A stretch of DNA of 64,000 nt from NCBI GenBank assembly GCA_015259035.1, contig JABZHC010000001.1:1-64000 (forward strand), given 5' to 3'. The position numbers were made by a program, and so were the translations under genes. A model generated the notes under the pieces. It searched no databases. It was given only the letters and a program-made list of their open reading frames with translations, and was not told the origin of the DNA. Source of the stretch: Atopobium sp. (GTDB taxonomy: Bacteria > Actinomycetota > Coriobacteriia > Coriobacteriales > Atopobiaceae). Below, in pieces: positions 54,788 to 63,920 of the stretch (position 1 is the stretch's first letter; each line of letters starts with the position of its first letter).

Positions 54788-56122
54788 ATGGACACATCAA
54801 AGGACATATCAGATAAAAACGCACGTAAATCGTGTGATTTCGAGTGGCATGGTAAAGCCATTGGGCTTCTTGACCTTGATGCGTTCTTTGCGTCTGTAGA
54901 ACAACTTGATCATCCTGAGTGGCGCGGAAAACCAGTAATTGTTGGAGGCTCACCTCACAAACGAGGCGTTGTTTCAACCGCCTCTTATGAAGCAAGGAAG
55001 TTTGGCGTTCATTCTGCCATGCCTTCAGCTACTGCAGTAAGGCTCTGTCCACAAGCAATTTGGACCCCAGGACGCTATGACAGATACTCTGAAATGAGTG
55101 CTCTTGTTATGGGTTTTCTCAAAGATGAGACTCCCCTTGTTGAGCAGGTTTCTATTGATGAGGCATTTTTTGACATCACTCCAGGCAGATTCTCCAAAGA
55201 AAATCCTTTGGAGATCTGTAAACGCATACAAAAGAAAGTTGCAGAACTAGGTGTTACCTGTTCCATTGGTCTAGGAACAAACAAGACAATTGCCAAGATT
55301 GCTTCTGAACAAGAAAAACCTCGTGGTCTTACTGCAGTCTTTCCTGGTACAGAAGGTCGCTTTCTGGCGCCACTGCCCATTGAAGCAATGAGCGGCATTG
55401 GTCCTGCGATGGCAAAGACACTTCATCAACAGGGAATCAAAACGCTTGGAGAGCTCTCAAGAGCAGATGCATCATACCTAACTTCCCTTGTTGGCAATAC
55501 AGCTTCAAAGATGATTTTGCGCGCGCAAGGAAAAGAAGTTTCAGAAGTTCATGAAGCTGCCCAGCCTCGTGACGTTAAGTCTGTTTCTAACGAGAGAACC
55601 TTTGAAACAGATTTGTTTGAGAAACAAGAAATTGAAGCAGCCATCAGACACATCTCTGGTGTTGTAGGCAGACGTCTTCGCAGAAAACAGTTACAAGGTT
55701 ATACCGTAACGCTTAAGGTAAAAGCCTCTGCAACAGAGTCCCATACCGCTCAAAAAAGAATGTCTACTCCAACTGATGATGAGCATCTCTTTGCAGAGAT
55801 TGCCGTTGGCCTTCTTTCAACCATTTGGAAAGAAGGACAGCCAGTAAGACTGCTTGGCGTTGGCATTAGCTCATTTACAGATGAGACACAGAGCAGACCT
55901 GTTCAAACGTCTCTTTTTGATCAATTTAATGACACGTTTGACACCGCAGCCTCTGGACCTACAACAAAAAAGAAACCTCGGAGTGACTTACGTCATCTCT
56001 CCGAGGTAACCGATAAACTCAAAGATAAATTTGGTTCAGATGCCGTGCAGTATGGTAGAGACCTACGCTTTGAGCATCGCGTTTCTGACACCATGCCTAC
56101 AGGCAAAAACGAGCAAATCTAG
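54788..56122 (+). CDS. dinB: DNA polymerase IV (Y-family)
   Basis: The 444-residue translesion polymerase is the only plus-strand gene in the window. The palm residues are in [14 protein letters not shown] and [11 protein letters not shown]. Finger region [16 protein letters not shown] and [18 protein letters not shown] follow the family. The helix-hairpin-helix part has [17 protein letters not shown]. The little-finger domain contains [18 protein letters not shown]. The C-terminus ends with [12 protein letters not shown] and a short tail, without a QLxLF clamp motif at the very end; QTSLFDQF near 395 may serve. I chose the ATG at 54788 because upstream residues lack similarity. Confidence 0.96.
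   Translation: MDTSKDISDKNARKSCDFEWHGKAIGLLDLDAFFASVEQLDHPEWRGKPVIVGGSPHKRGVVSTASYEARKFGVHSAMPSATAVRLCPQAIWTPGRYDRYSEMSALVMGFLKDETPLVEQVSIDEAFFDITPGRFSKENPLEICKRIQKKVAELGVTCSIGLGTNKTIAKIASEQEKPRGLTAVFPGTEGRFLAPLPIEAMSGIGPAMAKTLHQQGIKTLGELSRADASYLTSLVGNTASKMILRAQGKEVSEVHEAAQPRDVKSVSNERTFETDLFEKQEIEAAIRHISGVVGRRLRRKQLQGYTVTLKVKASATESHTAQKRMSTPTDDEHLFAEIAVGLLSTIWKEGQPVRLLGVGISSFTDETQSRPVQTSLFDQFNDTFDTAASGPTTKKKPRSDLRHLSEVTDKLKDKFGSDAVQYGRDLRFEHRVSDTMPTGKNEQI
55977..56007. repeat. Inverted repeat within dinB
   Basis: CCTCGGAG and CTCCGAGG (eight bases, perfect) flank 15 bases near the 3' end of dinB. This could form a hairpin in the mRNA. Confidence 0.45.
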
Positions 56123-56132
56123 GACACTAAAA

Positions 56133-56609
56133 CTACTCAGTAGGATCAGCAGATTCTGGAAGATTGTCTACCAGATCATCCTCAGAAAGCTCAAAAGCTG
56201 GAGCCAAAGCATCTTCTGGAAGATCAGCGTAAGGAATCTCAGAAGTCATAGCACCTTCGATATCCAGCTCTACACGAGGAGCGTCCGCCCAAAGTCGCTC
56301 AAGACGATAGTAGGACCTTACCTCAGGCTGGAATACGTGAACAACAACTGAGCCGTAATCAATCAGAATCCAATTGAGACCGTCACGACCCTCAGTAGAA
56401 ATTGGACGAATGCCGCAGTTTGCCGTGACCTTCTCGCGAACCTCATCAACAATAGCGTCAGCCAAACGAGCATTTCCGCCGGTGCAGATAACAAAGTAAT
56501 CGCAAACATCACTGAGACCAGTGAGGTCAAGCACAAGAATATCTTCAGCTTTCTTTTGATCTGCAGCAATTGCAGCAGTCTTTGCAAGCTCAAGTGAAGT
56601 TACAGCCAT
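56133..56609 (-). CDS. rsfS: Ribosomal silencing factor RsfS
   Basis: The 158-residue protein binds L14 and blocks subunit joining under starvation. The core has DILVLDLTGLSDVCDYFVICTG, NARLADAIVDEV and GLNWILIDYGSVVVHVFQPEVRSYYRLE. A C-terminal acidic extension of about 40 residues (AFELSEDDLVDNLPESADP) is longer than usual. It is the last gene of the obgE-nadD-yqeK-rsfS series and converges on dinB with ten bases between. Confidence 0.95.
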   Translation of the reverse strand: MAVTSLELAKTAAIAADQKKAEDILVLDLTGLSDVCDYFVICTGGNARLADAIVDEVREKVTANCGIRPISTEGRDGLNWILIDYGSVVVHVFQPEVRSYYRLERLWADAPRVELDIEGAMTSEIPYADLPEDALAPAFELSEDDLVDNLPESADPTE

Positions 56610-56638
56610 GAATTTCTCCGTTTTCTCATGTAGCCAGG

Positions 56639-57277
56639 CTACTTAGATGTCTTCTCAATCATCTCATTGTATAGGGCAATTGAGTTTGGATACAAATAAC
56701 TCTTTGATGAAATCACATACATCATAACGCTACAAAACGCCGTCTCATAAAGTTCATCGAGAGAGCCGCCATGTAAATATACGTTTCTTGCTTCTTCGAC
56801 CGATGTAAAGTTTGGACGCAGAGGCTCAATAAGATCAGCTACATACAAGATTTTGTCTAGCTTGCTCATCTGACGGTCGCCCGCAGTGTGCTTCTGAATG
56901 GCGCTGAGAATCTGCTCAGAAAGCCAGGGATAGATGGCTGGTAGCGTTTTTGCGGCGAGAGGGCCATGTAAGAGCCCTACAATTTTTTGATAAGGAGCTT
57001 CTGTCTGGATACGAAAGCGCTCTGCCAGTTCAATAGTTTCTGCATCAGGAAGAAGTTTCTCCCAATCATGCAAAATGCCTGCAACGCGAGCGCTCAACAT
57101 ATCTGCACCATAAGCCTGCGCAAGCGTTTCTGCACAATGTCCCACAGAGATAGAATGCGCAAAACGCTTAGGGTTCTTGTGATACATATGACTCTTCAAA
57201 TCAGACTCAAGCTGATCAATAAGCGCCTGTTGTTCTGCGGTATAGACAATATCTTTTGCTATAAGTGTTCTTTCCAT
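56639..57277 (-). CDS. yqeK: HD-domain phosphohydrolase YqeK (symmetrical Ap4A hydrolase type)
   Basis: The 212-residue HD protein is of the YqeK family, whose members split diadenosine tetraphosphate symmetrically. The metal ligands are in KRFAHSISVGHCAE and VAGILHDWEKLLP (HD). A later HTAGDRQMSKLDKILYVADLIEP carries the final Asp. It follows nadD as in many Gram-positive bacteria, but with a gap of about 100 bases rather than overlap. Confidence 0.93.
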   Translation of the reverse strand: MERTLIAKDIVYTAEQQALIDQLESDLKSHMYHKNPKRFAHSISVGHCAETLAQAYGADMLSARVAGILHDWEKLLPDAETIELAERFRIQTEAPYQKIVGLLHGPLAAKTLPAIYPWLSEQILSAIQKHTAGDRQMSKLDKILYVADLIEPLRPNFTSVEEARNVYLHGGSLDELYETAFCSVMMYVISSKSYLYPNSIALYNEMIEKTSK

Positions 57278-57380
57278 TATGTCCTACAAAATATTGAGCC
57301 AAGTCTAATCTCTACTGTTTGACACTGCCTTGTTACTGACGTATATCAATCTGAGCAGCGGGTCGCTTTGGCTTGACCAC

Positions 57381-58067
57381 TTAATTGAGTGGCGTTGTGT
57401 CGGCGCCATAAAGCCCATGCTTGTGAATGTAACCTGTTACAGAATCGGGAGTTAGGTATCTGAGGCTCTGACCATTTTGAACTCTACTACGCAGATAGCT
57501 TGATGAGATTGCTAGTGCGGGAACCTCAAGATAGGTTACCTTGAAGTCATAAGGTGAGTCTGCAATAACCTTTTGAGCACGACTCAGCTCATAACCAGGA
57601 CGCGTTGCAGCAACAAAGTGAGCAAGCTCAGCTACGGTCTGTGCATCTTTCCAGGTGACAATATCAGCAATTGCATCTGCACCAGTAATAAAGAAAAACT
57701 CAACGTTAGAGGGATATACCTTGCGCAATCTTCTAAGCGTATCAGCGGTGTAGGTGATGCCCTCATAATCCACCTCAAAACGAGAAGCAACAAAATGAGG
57801 ATTATCTGAGGTTGCCAGAAGCGTCATTGAGTAACGGTCTTCTCCCCTGGTAACTCCCTTGTTTTGTTTAAACGCAGGACGTCCAGCAGGCATAAAGACA
57901 ACCACATCAAGATCCAAATCATCATATGCCTGTTCTGCAGCTACCAGGTGGCCATTATGAATAGGGTCAAAGGTTCCACCCATGATTCCCAGACGATAGG
58001 TGCAATTTTTATCCTGTCCTAAACGAGGCAAACCAGGATGCATGTTATTTAAGACGTCAACGGCCAT
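57381..58067 (-). CDS. nadD: Nicotinate-nucleotide adenylyltransferase
   Basis: The 228-residue NadD makes deamido-NAD. The HxGH nucleotidyltransferase motif is in GIMGGTFDPIHNGHLVAAEQ. FFITGADAIADIVTWKDA and the C-terminal ISSSYLRSRVQNGQSLRYLTP (ISSTxLR type) follow. It starts three bases after the obgE stop. Confidence 0.97.
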   Translation of the reverse strand: MAVDVLNNMHPGLPRLGQDKNCTYRLGIMGGTFDPIHNGHLVAAEQAYDDLDLDVVVFMPAGRPAFKQNKGVTRGEDRYSMTLLATSDNPHFVASRFEVDYEGITYTADTLRRLRKVYPSNVEFFFITGADAIADIVTWKDAQTVAELAHFVAATRPGYELSRAQKVIADSPYDFKVTYLEVPALAISSSYLRSRVQNGQSLRYLTPDSVTGYIHKHGLYGADTTPLN

Positions 58068-58070
58068 ACA

Positions 58071-59588
<1,518 letters not shown>

Positions 59589-60338
59589 TTATGAGAACAC
59601 GAGGATAACAACAATTACTGCAACGCCAAGAATCATCAAAGCAAAGTCTGATGGAGCCAAAGGATAGCGTTTAAATGCAGATGAAGCGTTCCTTAAATAG
59701 AAACCTCTCTGCTCAGCCGCAAGTGCCGAAGCATCAGCTTTTTTAACGGAACTTACCAGCAAAGGAACAATCAAAGGCATGGTGAGCTGGAGCTTCTTAA
59801 TTGGATTTTTGGTATCAAACTCAACGCCACGAGCCATCTGAGCCTCCATGATATGGTTCATCTCTGAAGCAAAGACAGGCACAAAGCGCAAAACCGTTGC
59901 AATGGTAAATGCATAGGGGTATGGGACATGCGCCACTTCTACCAGCGCATTCATGAGGTCTTCTACGCGCATAAGCGAGAGCATAGAAAGCAGCGGCAGT
60001 GCCAGCGCAATTGTTTTTAGGGCAACGTTAAAGCCGCGCTCCAAACCGCCTACCGTGATGAATAAAAAGAGCGTTTGACCAGCAGGGGCAACAAGCGTCT
60101 GTACAACACACAAGATAAGACCTAAGACAGCAAAGCCAAATACCAGCTTAAAAGTCTTCTGAGCATTCTGTGAGACAACTCCCACGCAAATAGTGAGCGC
60201 GAGCACTGCAAGCACCTCAAGCGTTCCTTGAGCGGCAAAGGCGGCCACAAAGAGCTCAAGCGCAAACACAAGCTTGGCCACAGGATTTGCCTTATGAAGG
60301 AAGCTTGTTCCTTCGGTGTAATCAATAACACTACCCAC
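59589..60338 (-). CDS. ecfT: ECF transporter T component (EcfT)
   Basis: The 249-residue membrane component couples the ATPases to the substrate-binding S component. It has about five to six helices and the EcfT coupling motifs AQMARGVEFD and ALAAEQRGFYLRN. I chose the GTG at 60338, seven bases after AGGAGG; it overlaps the end of ecfA by eight bases. It has no Trp residue, consistent with expression under Trp shortage. Confidence 0.92.
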   Translation of the reverse strand: MGSVIDYTEGTSFLHKANPVAKLVFALELFVAAFAAQGTLEVLAVLALTICVGVVSQNAQKTFKLVFGFAVLGLILCVVQTLVAPAGQTLFLFITVGGLERGFNVALKTIALALPLLSMLSLMRVEDLMNALVEVAHVPYPYAFTIATVLRFVPVFASEMNHIMEAQMARGVEFDTKNPIKKLQLTMPLIVPLLVSSVKKADASALAAEQRGFYLRNASSAFKRYPLAPSDFALMILGVAVIVVILVFS

Positions 60339-62256
60339 GAGGAGCCTCCTTACCATTAAGCGTGGCTGCAATACGAGCAATCTCAAACTGATGCTGCAAT
60401 GCGTCAAGCACCTCTGAAGCACTGCTAAGCCCAGTAAATGATGAATCCACGTGCGCTCCAGCAAGCTTTGACAGCTGAATCATCTGAGGAGCCTCAACAT
60501 ATGCTTCTTTCAAAACTTCATCTGTCGAGAAGATCTGTGTAACTTCCCCATCATCTAACACGCTACCATGAGCCATAACGACAATTCTTGTGGCAAAGTC
60601 CAGCACAACCTCCATGTCATGACAGACCATAAGAACTGCACAGCCCTTCTCGCACAGTGATTTGACCATATCCATGACCTGCATGCACTCTTTGTAATCC
60701 AGACCCGAAGTTGGCTCGTCAAGCACAAGAATATCTGGCTCGCAGGCAACCACGGACGCAAGCGCTACCATCTGTCGCTGTCCGCGAGAAAGCATAAACG
60801 GCGACGCGTCCGCATCAAGCCTCATACGCTCAATTACTTCAAGCGCCTTGCATCGGGCATCCTCTGCAGACGCACCCTTGAGCTCAAGGCCAAACGCAAT
60901 CTCCTCAAGAACGCTCTCTTTACAGATCTGATAATCGGGATTTTGGAACAGCGTAGAGACATGCTGGGCAATCTGCGACGTCTTCCAATCCTTGCATGAG
61001 ACACCCTTAATATGAATGTCTCCCGATCGAGGACGCAACAGGCCATTTACCAGCTTAGTTAAAGTTGTTTTACCTGCGCCGTTTTGACCCACAAGTGCCA
61101 CAAGCTCGCCAGGATGCAAACTGAGAGAGACACGCTCAACGCCATCAGTACTATCCTGATATTTAAAAGTGGCGTCGATAACGTCAAGAACAGATTGAAC
61201 GCTTGGCTGCTCTGCGTCTTGAAGAATACCAATCCTGTCAAATGGTCCGCTCGATTCAGCAACTACAGGACCATCTATTTTTGGAAGATATGTCTCCCCT
61301 GCTAATTCAACGTCATTAGTAGCTGATGGCTGAGAGCCCTCTGTAAGAGAAATGCTGCGATGCTGGAGAGCGCCTACACAGCACGCAAGCTGCTTGGCGG
61401 CTGACTGAACTGACAACGCAGTTTCATCGCAGACAGCTCTATCCGCCTCAGATAACAAGTGAGCATATTCTGACTGATGAGAGAGCTCATGGACGCCCTT
61501 TGAGACGCGCACGCAACGAGGAACATCAACGCCAACCTCTTGCAGTAAATCCACCTGAGAAAACACTTCCTCACCGCTACCGTATGCACAAATGGAGCCC
61601 TTGTCCATAACGGCAATCTTTGAGCAATACTTAGCGAGAAGACCAACTTTCTGCTCAATTACCACAACCGTAATACCTTTGGTTCTGTTGAGCTCTGAAA
61701 GGGTCTGGAAGATTAACTCGGACGACGTTGGATCTAAGGCCGCTGTTGGCTCATCAAGCACCATAACTTGTGGCTGAAGCGCCAAAAGTGCTGCTATAGC
61801 AACCTTTTGCTTCTGTCCACCAGAAAGAGAAGCAATCTCTCTAAAGCGAAGGTTGGCAATACCAACTGTCTCTAGAGCATAGGTAATGCGCTCTGGAATC
61901 TCTGCATGAGGAACAGCAAAGTTCTCAAGACCAAAAAGAAGTTCATCCTCAACAATTGAAGCAACCATCTGCGCATTGATATCTTGGGTGATTGATCCCA
62001 CAATCTTAGAGATATCAGTTAAGGCAACCGTACAGGTATCCATTCCAGAGACAAGAATCTTGCCAAAGAAATAACCTCTAAAGTGATGTGGAATGGCACC
62101 AGAGAGTGCAAGAGCAAGCGTAGACTTACCTGCACCAGAAGGGCCAACAATACCTACAAAGTCACCCTCCTGAACGCTCAGAGAGAGTTCATTCAGAGCG
62201 CGTGCTGAGCTATCTGGATAGCTATATGACACAGATTGAACTTCGATAATAGACAC
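60331..62256 (-). CDS. ecfA: Fused double ATPase of ECF transporter (EcfA1-EcfA2)
   Basis: The 641-residue protein holds both ATP-binding subunits of an ECF transporter. NBD1 (about 1-245) has GPSGAGKST, LSGGQKQKV (near 142) and VMVLDEPTAALD. A linker of about 100 residues is poorly conserved in appearance. NBD2 (about 355-600) has GQNGAGKTT (near 390), LSRGQRQMV (near 487) and ILVLDEPTSGLD. The second signature reads LSRGQ instead of LSGGQ. Only one Trp (in SCKDWKTS) is present in the whole protein. It lies 35 bases after the S-component gene. Confidence 0.93.
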   Translation of the reverse strand: MSIIEVQSVSYSYPDSSARALNELSLSVQEGDFVGIVGPSGAGKSTLALALSGAIPHHFRGYFFGKILVSGMDTCTVALTDISKIVGSITQDINAQMVASIVEDELLFGLENFAVPHAEIPERITYALETVGIANLRFREIASLSGGQKQKVAIAALLALQPQVMVLDEPTAALDPTSSELIFQTLSELNRTKGITVVVIEQKVGLLAKYCSKIAVMDKGSICAYGSGEEVFSQVDLLQEVGVDVPRCVRVSKGVHELSHQSEYAHLLSEADRAVCDETALSVQSAAKQLACCVGALQHRSISLTEGSQPSATNDVELAGETYLPKIDGPVVAESSGPFDRIGILQDAEQPSVQSVLDVIDATFKYQDSTDGVERVSLSLHPGELVALVGQNGAGKTTLTKLVNGLLRPRSGDIHIKGVSCKDWKTSQIAQHVSTLFQNPDYQICKESVLEEIAFGLELKGASAEDARCKALEVIERMRLDADASPFMLSRGQRQMVALASVVACEPDILVLDEPTSGLDYKECMQVMDMVKSLCEKGCAVLMVCHDMEVVLDFATRIVVMAHGSVLDDGEVTQIFSTDEVLKEAYVEAPQMIQLSKLAGAHVDSSFTGLSSASEVLDALQHQFEIARIAATLNGKEAPRG

Positions 62257-62291
62257 AGTGTTCTCCAGAAAATAAGTGCGTATCTAAGAAC

Positions 62292-62885
62292 TTATCGGCC
62301 CAAAACCTTCTTAAGAGGAGCCGCAAGAACCTGAACAACAATAGCATTAAAGAATGCAGTTCCCACGATGACAGGAAGCATTACGTAGAAAAGCTCAATA
62401 GTTGCACCCTTGGCTGGAATAGCAATGGCAGCAAAAATCAGGCCAGAGATAAGAGTGGTTACAAAAGAACCAATTGCTGGCATTACTGGCTTATCTGCAA
62501 GAGCGGACCTTGTGAAGGCAAACATAACAAGTGAAGCCGCGCCCTCTGCAACAAAATCAGCGCCAGGGACAGAGGTGGTCAGCTGAATAACAGTAGCTGC
62601 GATAAGACCAATAACCAGGCTCTGAACAGCGTTTGGCTTCAAAAGAAGAATAGCCAGGCAGAACGACGCAATAATGAACTCTGGACCAATTCCAATAGCA
62701 CTAATTGCCTTGCCAACGGTTAGGTTAAGAATAAAACCTGCGGCAATAAGAACAGCGACAAGAACTAGAGAAGTAACATCCAAAACACCTGAAGACTTTG
62801 AAACAGTAACAACACGTGGTGCCTGCTCTGCAGATCCCGTCTCTGTGTCTGCGGCGTTGACCTGATTGAGATTTTCTGTAGACAT
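62292..62885 (-). CDS. ECF transporter substrate-specific (S) component, predicted tryptophan-type
   Basis: The 197-residue protein has a hydrophilic N-terminal tail of about 35 residues and then about six hydrophobic helices (DVTSLVLVAVLIAAGFILNL; PEFIIASFCLAILLL; SLVIGLIAATVIQLTT; FVTTLISGLIFAAIAIP; LPVIVGTAFFNAIVVQVL). This is the size and shape of ECF S components. Its place before the ECF ATPase and T genes supports this. Substrate is inferred from the Trp-codon attenuator upstream. The protein has no Trp residue. GGAG precedes the ATG. Confidence 0.85.
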   Translation of the reverse strand: MSTENLNQVNAADTETGSAEQAPRVVTVSKSSGVLDVTSLVLVAVLIAAGFILNLTVGKAISAIGIGPEFIIASFCLAILLLKPNAVQSLVIGLIAATVIQLTTSVPGADFVAEGAASLVMFAFTRSALADKPVMPAIGSFVTTLISGLIFAAIAIPAKGATIELFYVMLPVIVGTAFFNAIVVQVLAAPLKKVLGR

Positions 62886-62977
62886 ACAAACTCCTTTAAC
62901 GCAAAACTAAAACGTACAAACAAATTTTTAACAACACGGGTTTCTCGCCATCCGGATTTAGCAAGAAACGTACGCAC

Positions 62978-63004
62978 AAAAAAAGCTCTCGGTCACCCGA
63001 GAGC
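62978..63004 (-). terminator. Attenuator terminator upstream of ECF transporter
   Basis: The perfect eight-base stem GCTCTCGG / CCGAGAGC (62997-63004 and 62985-62992 on the plus strand) has a four-base loop and is followed by seven T on the minus strand. It lies between the leader peptide and the S-component gene, where it would stop transcription unless the antiterminator forms. Confidence 0.93.
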
Positions 63005-63045
63005 CTCTAAATGCGCATGCAGAAGCAACTCATCGCTGACCGGAG
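62986..63045 (-). promoter_or_regulatory. Antiterminator pairing of the Trp attenuator
   Basis: On the transcript, CTCCGGTCA (63045-63037, inside the last codons of the leader peptide) can pair with TGACCG-A-GAG (62995-62986, the loop and 3' arm of the terminator): nine base pairs with one bulged A. The two structures exclude each other. A ribosome stalled at the Trp codons leaves the segment free; a ribosome at the stop codon covers it. Confidence 0.8.
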
Positions 63046-63092
63046 AAAGACAAGTTGTTCCACCACCACTGCTGAGTGCATGTAGCGCGCAT
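63030..63092 (-). CDS. Trp-rich attenuator leader peptide
   Basis: A 20-codon reading frame, MRATCTQQWWWNNLSFSGQR, has three consecutive TGG codons at 63060-63068 and ends with TGA. A very strong Shine-Dalgarno (GGGAGGAG) lies eight bases before the ATG. The layout matches actinobacterial trpL-type leader peptides: strong start, short frame, tandem Trp codons, then a terminator 26 bases after the stop. It would sense charged tRNA-Trp by ribosome stalling. It controls an ECF transporter rather than trp biosynthesis genes. Confidence 0.9.
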   Translation of the reverse strand: MRATCTQQWWWNNLSFSGQR

Positions 63093-63132
63093 GATATGTC
63101 CTCCTCCCAAGAGCGTAAATTGCATTGTAAGA

Positions 63133-63163
63133 AGAATACCATTACTTTGCCCGGTTGTGTCAA
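63133..63163 (-). promoter_or_regulatory. Promoter of the ECF transporter leader
   Basis: On the minus strand, a perfect TTGACA (63158-63163) and TATTCT with a TG extension (63133-63138) are 19 bases apart. Transcription would start near 63126, about 35 bases before the leader ATG. Confidence 0.65.
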
Positions 63164-63224
63164 GAAATACATTAAGAAACAAATTAGAAACTGTAAACGG
63201 TACGCGTAAAATACCGCGAGAAAC

Positions 63225-63249
63225 AAAAAGGGGTCCCGAAGGACCCCTT
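63225..63249 (-). terminator. Terminator of rplU-rpmA
   Basis: The stem AAGGGGTCC / GGACCCCTT (arms 63241-63249 and 63229-63237 on the plus strand) has a three-base loop and a T-run on the minus strand, 28 bases after the rpmA stop. It separates the ribosomal genes from the ECF cassette. Confidence 0.92.
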
Positions 63250-63276
63250 GAATGAACTGCGAATGTTCAAGAAAAC

Positions 63277-63531
63277 TTATGCCTCAGCAGCAACGACGTT
63301 AACGACGTGCTTAGCACCCTTCTTGAACTCAACAACGCCATCGCAAAGTGCAAAGAGAGTGTCATCCTTGCCGCGACCAACGTTTACGCCAGGAGTGATG
63401 TGAGTACCACGCTGACGGATGATAATCTGGCCAGCCTTGATTGCCTGACCACCGTAAATCTTAACGCCAAGGCGCTGTGCTTGTGAGTCGCGACCATTGC
63501 GGGAAGAGCCGAGACCTTTCTTGTGTGCCAT
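63277..63531 (-). CDS. rpmA: 50S ribosomal protein L27
   Basis: The 84-residue L27 begins [20 protein letters not shown], with [20 protein letters not shown] and [20 protein letters not shown]. There is no N-terminal cleaved extension of the kind typical for Firmicutes L27, which agrees with an actinobacterial origin. It follows rplU. Confidence 0.98.
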   Translation of the reverse strand: MAHKKGLGSSRNGRDSQAQRLGVKIYGGQAIKAGQIIIRQRGTHITPGVNVGRGKDDTLFALCDGVVEFKKGAKHVVNVVAAEA

Positions 63532-63569
63532 AAATGCTACCTGCCTATCTCAATATCAGAAGTGACCAA

Positions 63570-63920
63570 TTACTCTGCAGACTCGTCGGATGCCTTAGCA
63601 GCAGCCTTACGAGCGGTAGGGAGCGCGGTAACCTTCAGCTTAGTAAGGTTCTGACGGTGACCGTTGGCGCGGTGATAGCGCTTACGCTTGTGGAACTTGA
63701 AGACGAGGACCTTCTTGTCCTTGTACTGCTCAAGAACCTCACAGGTAACCTTCTTAGAGGAAAGAGTGGCAGCGTCAGCAACAACCTTCTTGCCGTCGTT
63801 AAGCATAAGAACATCAAGCTTTACCTTATCGCCAGGCTGCGCATCAAGCTTCTCGACGCTGATTACGTCGCCCTTGGCAACCTTATACTGCTTGCCACCA
63901 GTTGCTACGATTGCGTACAT
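63570..63920 (-). CDS. rplU: 50S ribosomal protein L21
   Basis: The 116-residue L21 shows YAIVATGGKQYKVAKGD, VEKLDAQPGDKV and the C-terminal KFHKRKRYHRANGHRQNLTK. A short Ala/Lys/Glu tail ends the protein. It is the first gene of rplU-rpmA; the upstream 80 bases at the window edge should hold its promoter, for which I see only a weak AT-rich -10 candidate. Confidence 0.98.
   Translation of the reverse strand: MYAIVATGGKQYKVAKGDVISVEKLDAQPGDKVKLDVLMLNDGKKVVADAATLSSKKVTCEVLEQYKDKKVLVFKFHKRKRYHRANGHRQNLTKLKVTALPTARKAAAKASDESAE

Larger units (their letters stand above)
62886..63276. other. Leader region of the ECF transporter (391 bases)
   Basis: In transcription order this region holds the rpmA terminator, the ECF promoter, a 20-codon Trp leader peptide gene, the antiterminator segment, the attenuator terminator and about 90 bases before the S-component start. 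A copy of TTCTCGCC lies at 62942-62949. Confidence 0.85.

Noticed and set aside
54601..54861. N-terminal extension of rpsP
   Set aside because: It would cover the divergent promoter region and part of dinB; the TTG at 54600 after GGAGGAG gives normal S16.
60339..60464. N-terminal extension of ecfT into ecfA
   Set aside because: A 126-base overlap without similarity; the GTG at 60338 has AGGAGG.
63005..63092. Riboswitch upstream of the ECF transporter
   Set aside because: ECF genes often follow vitamin riboswitches, but I see no conserved riboswitch core; the leader peptide and antiterminator explain the region better.
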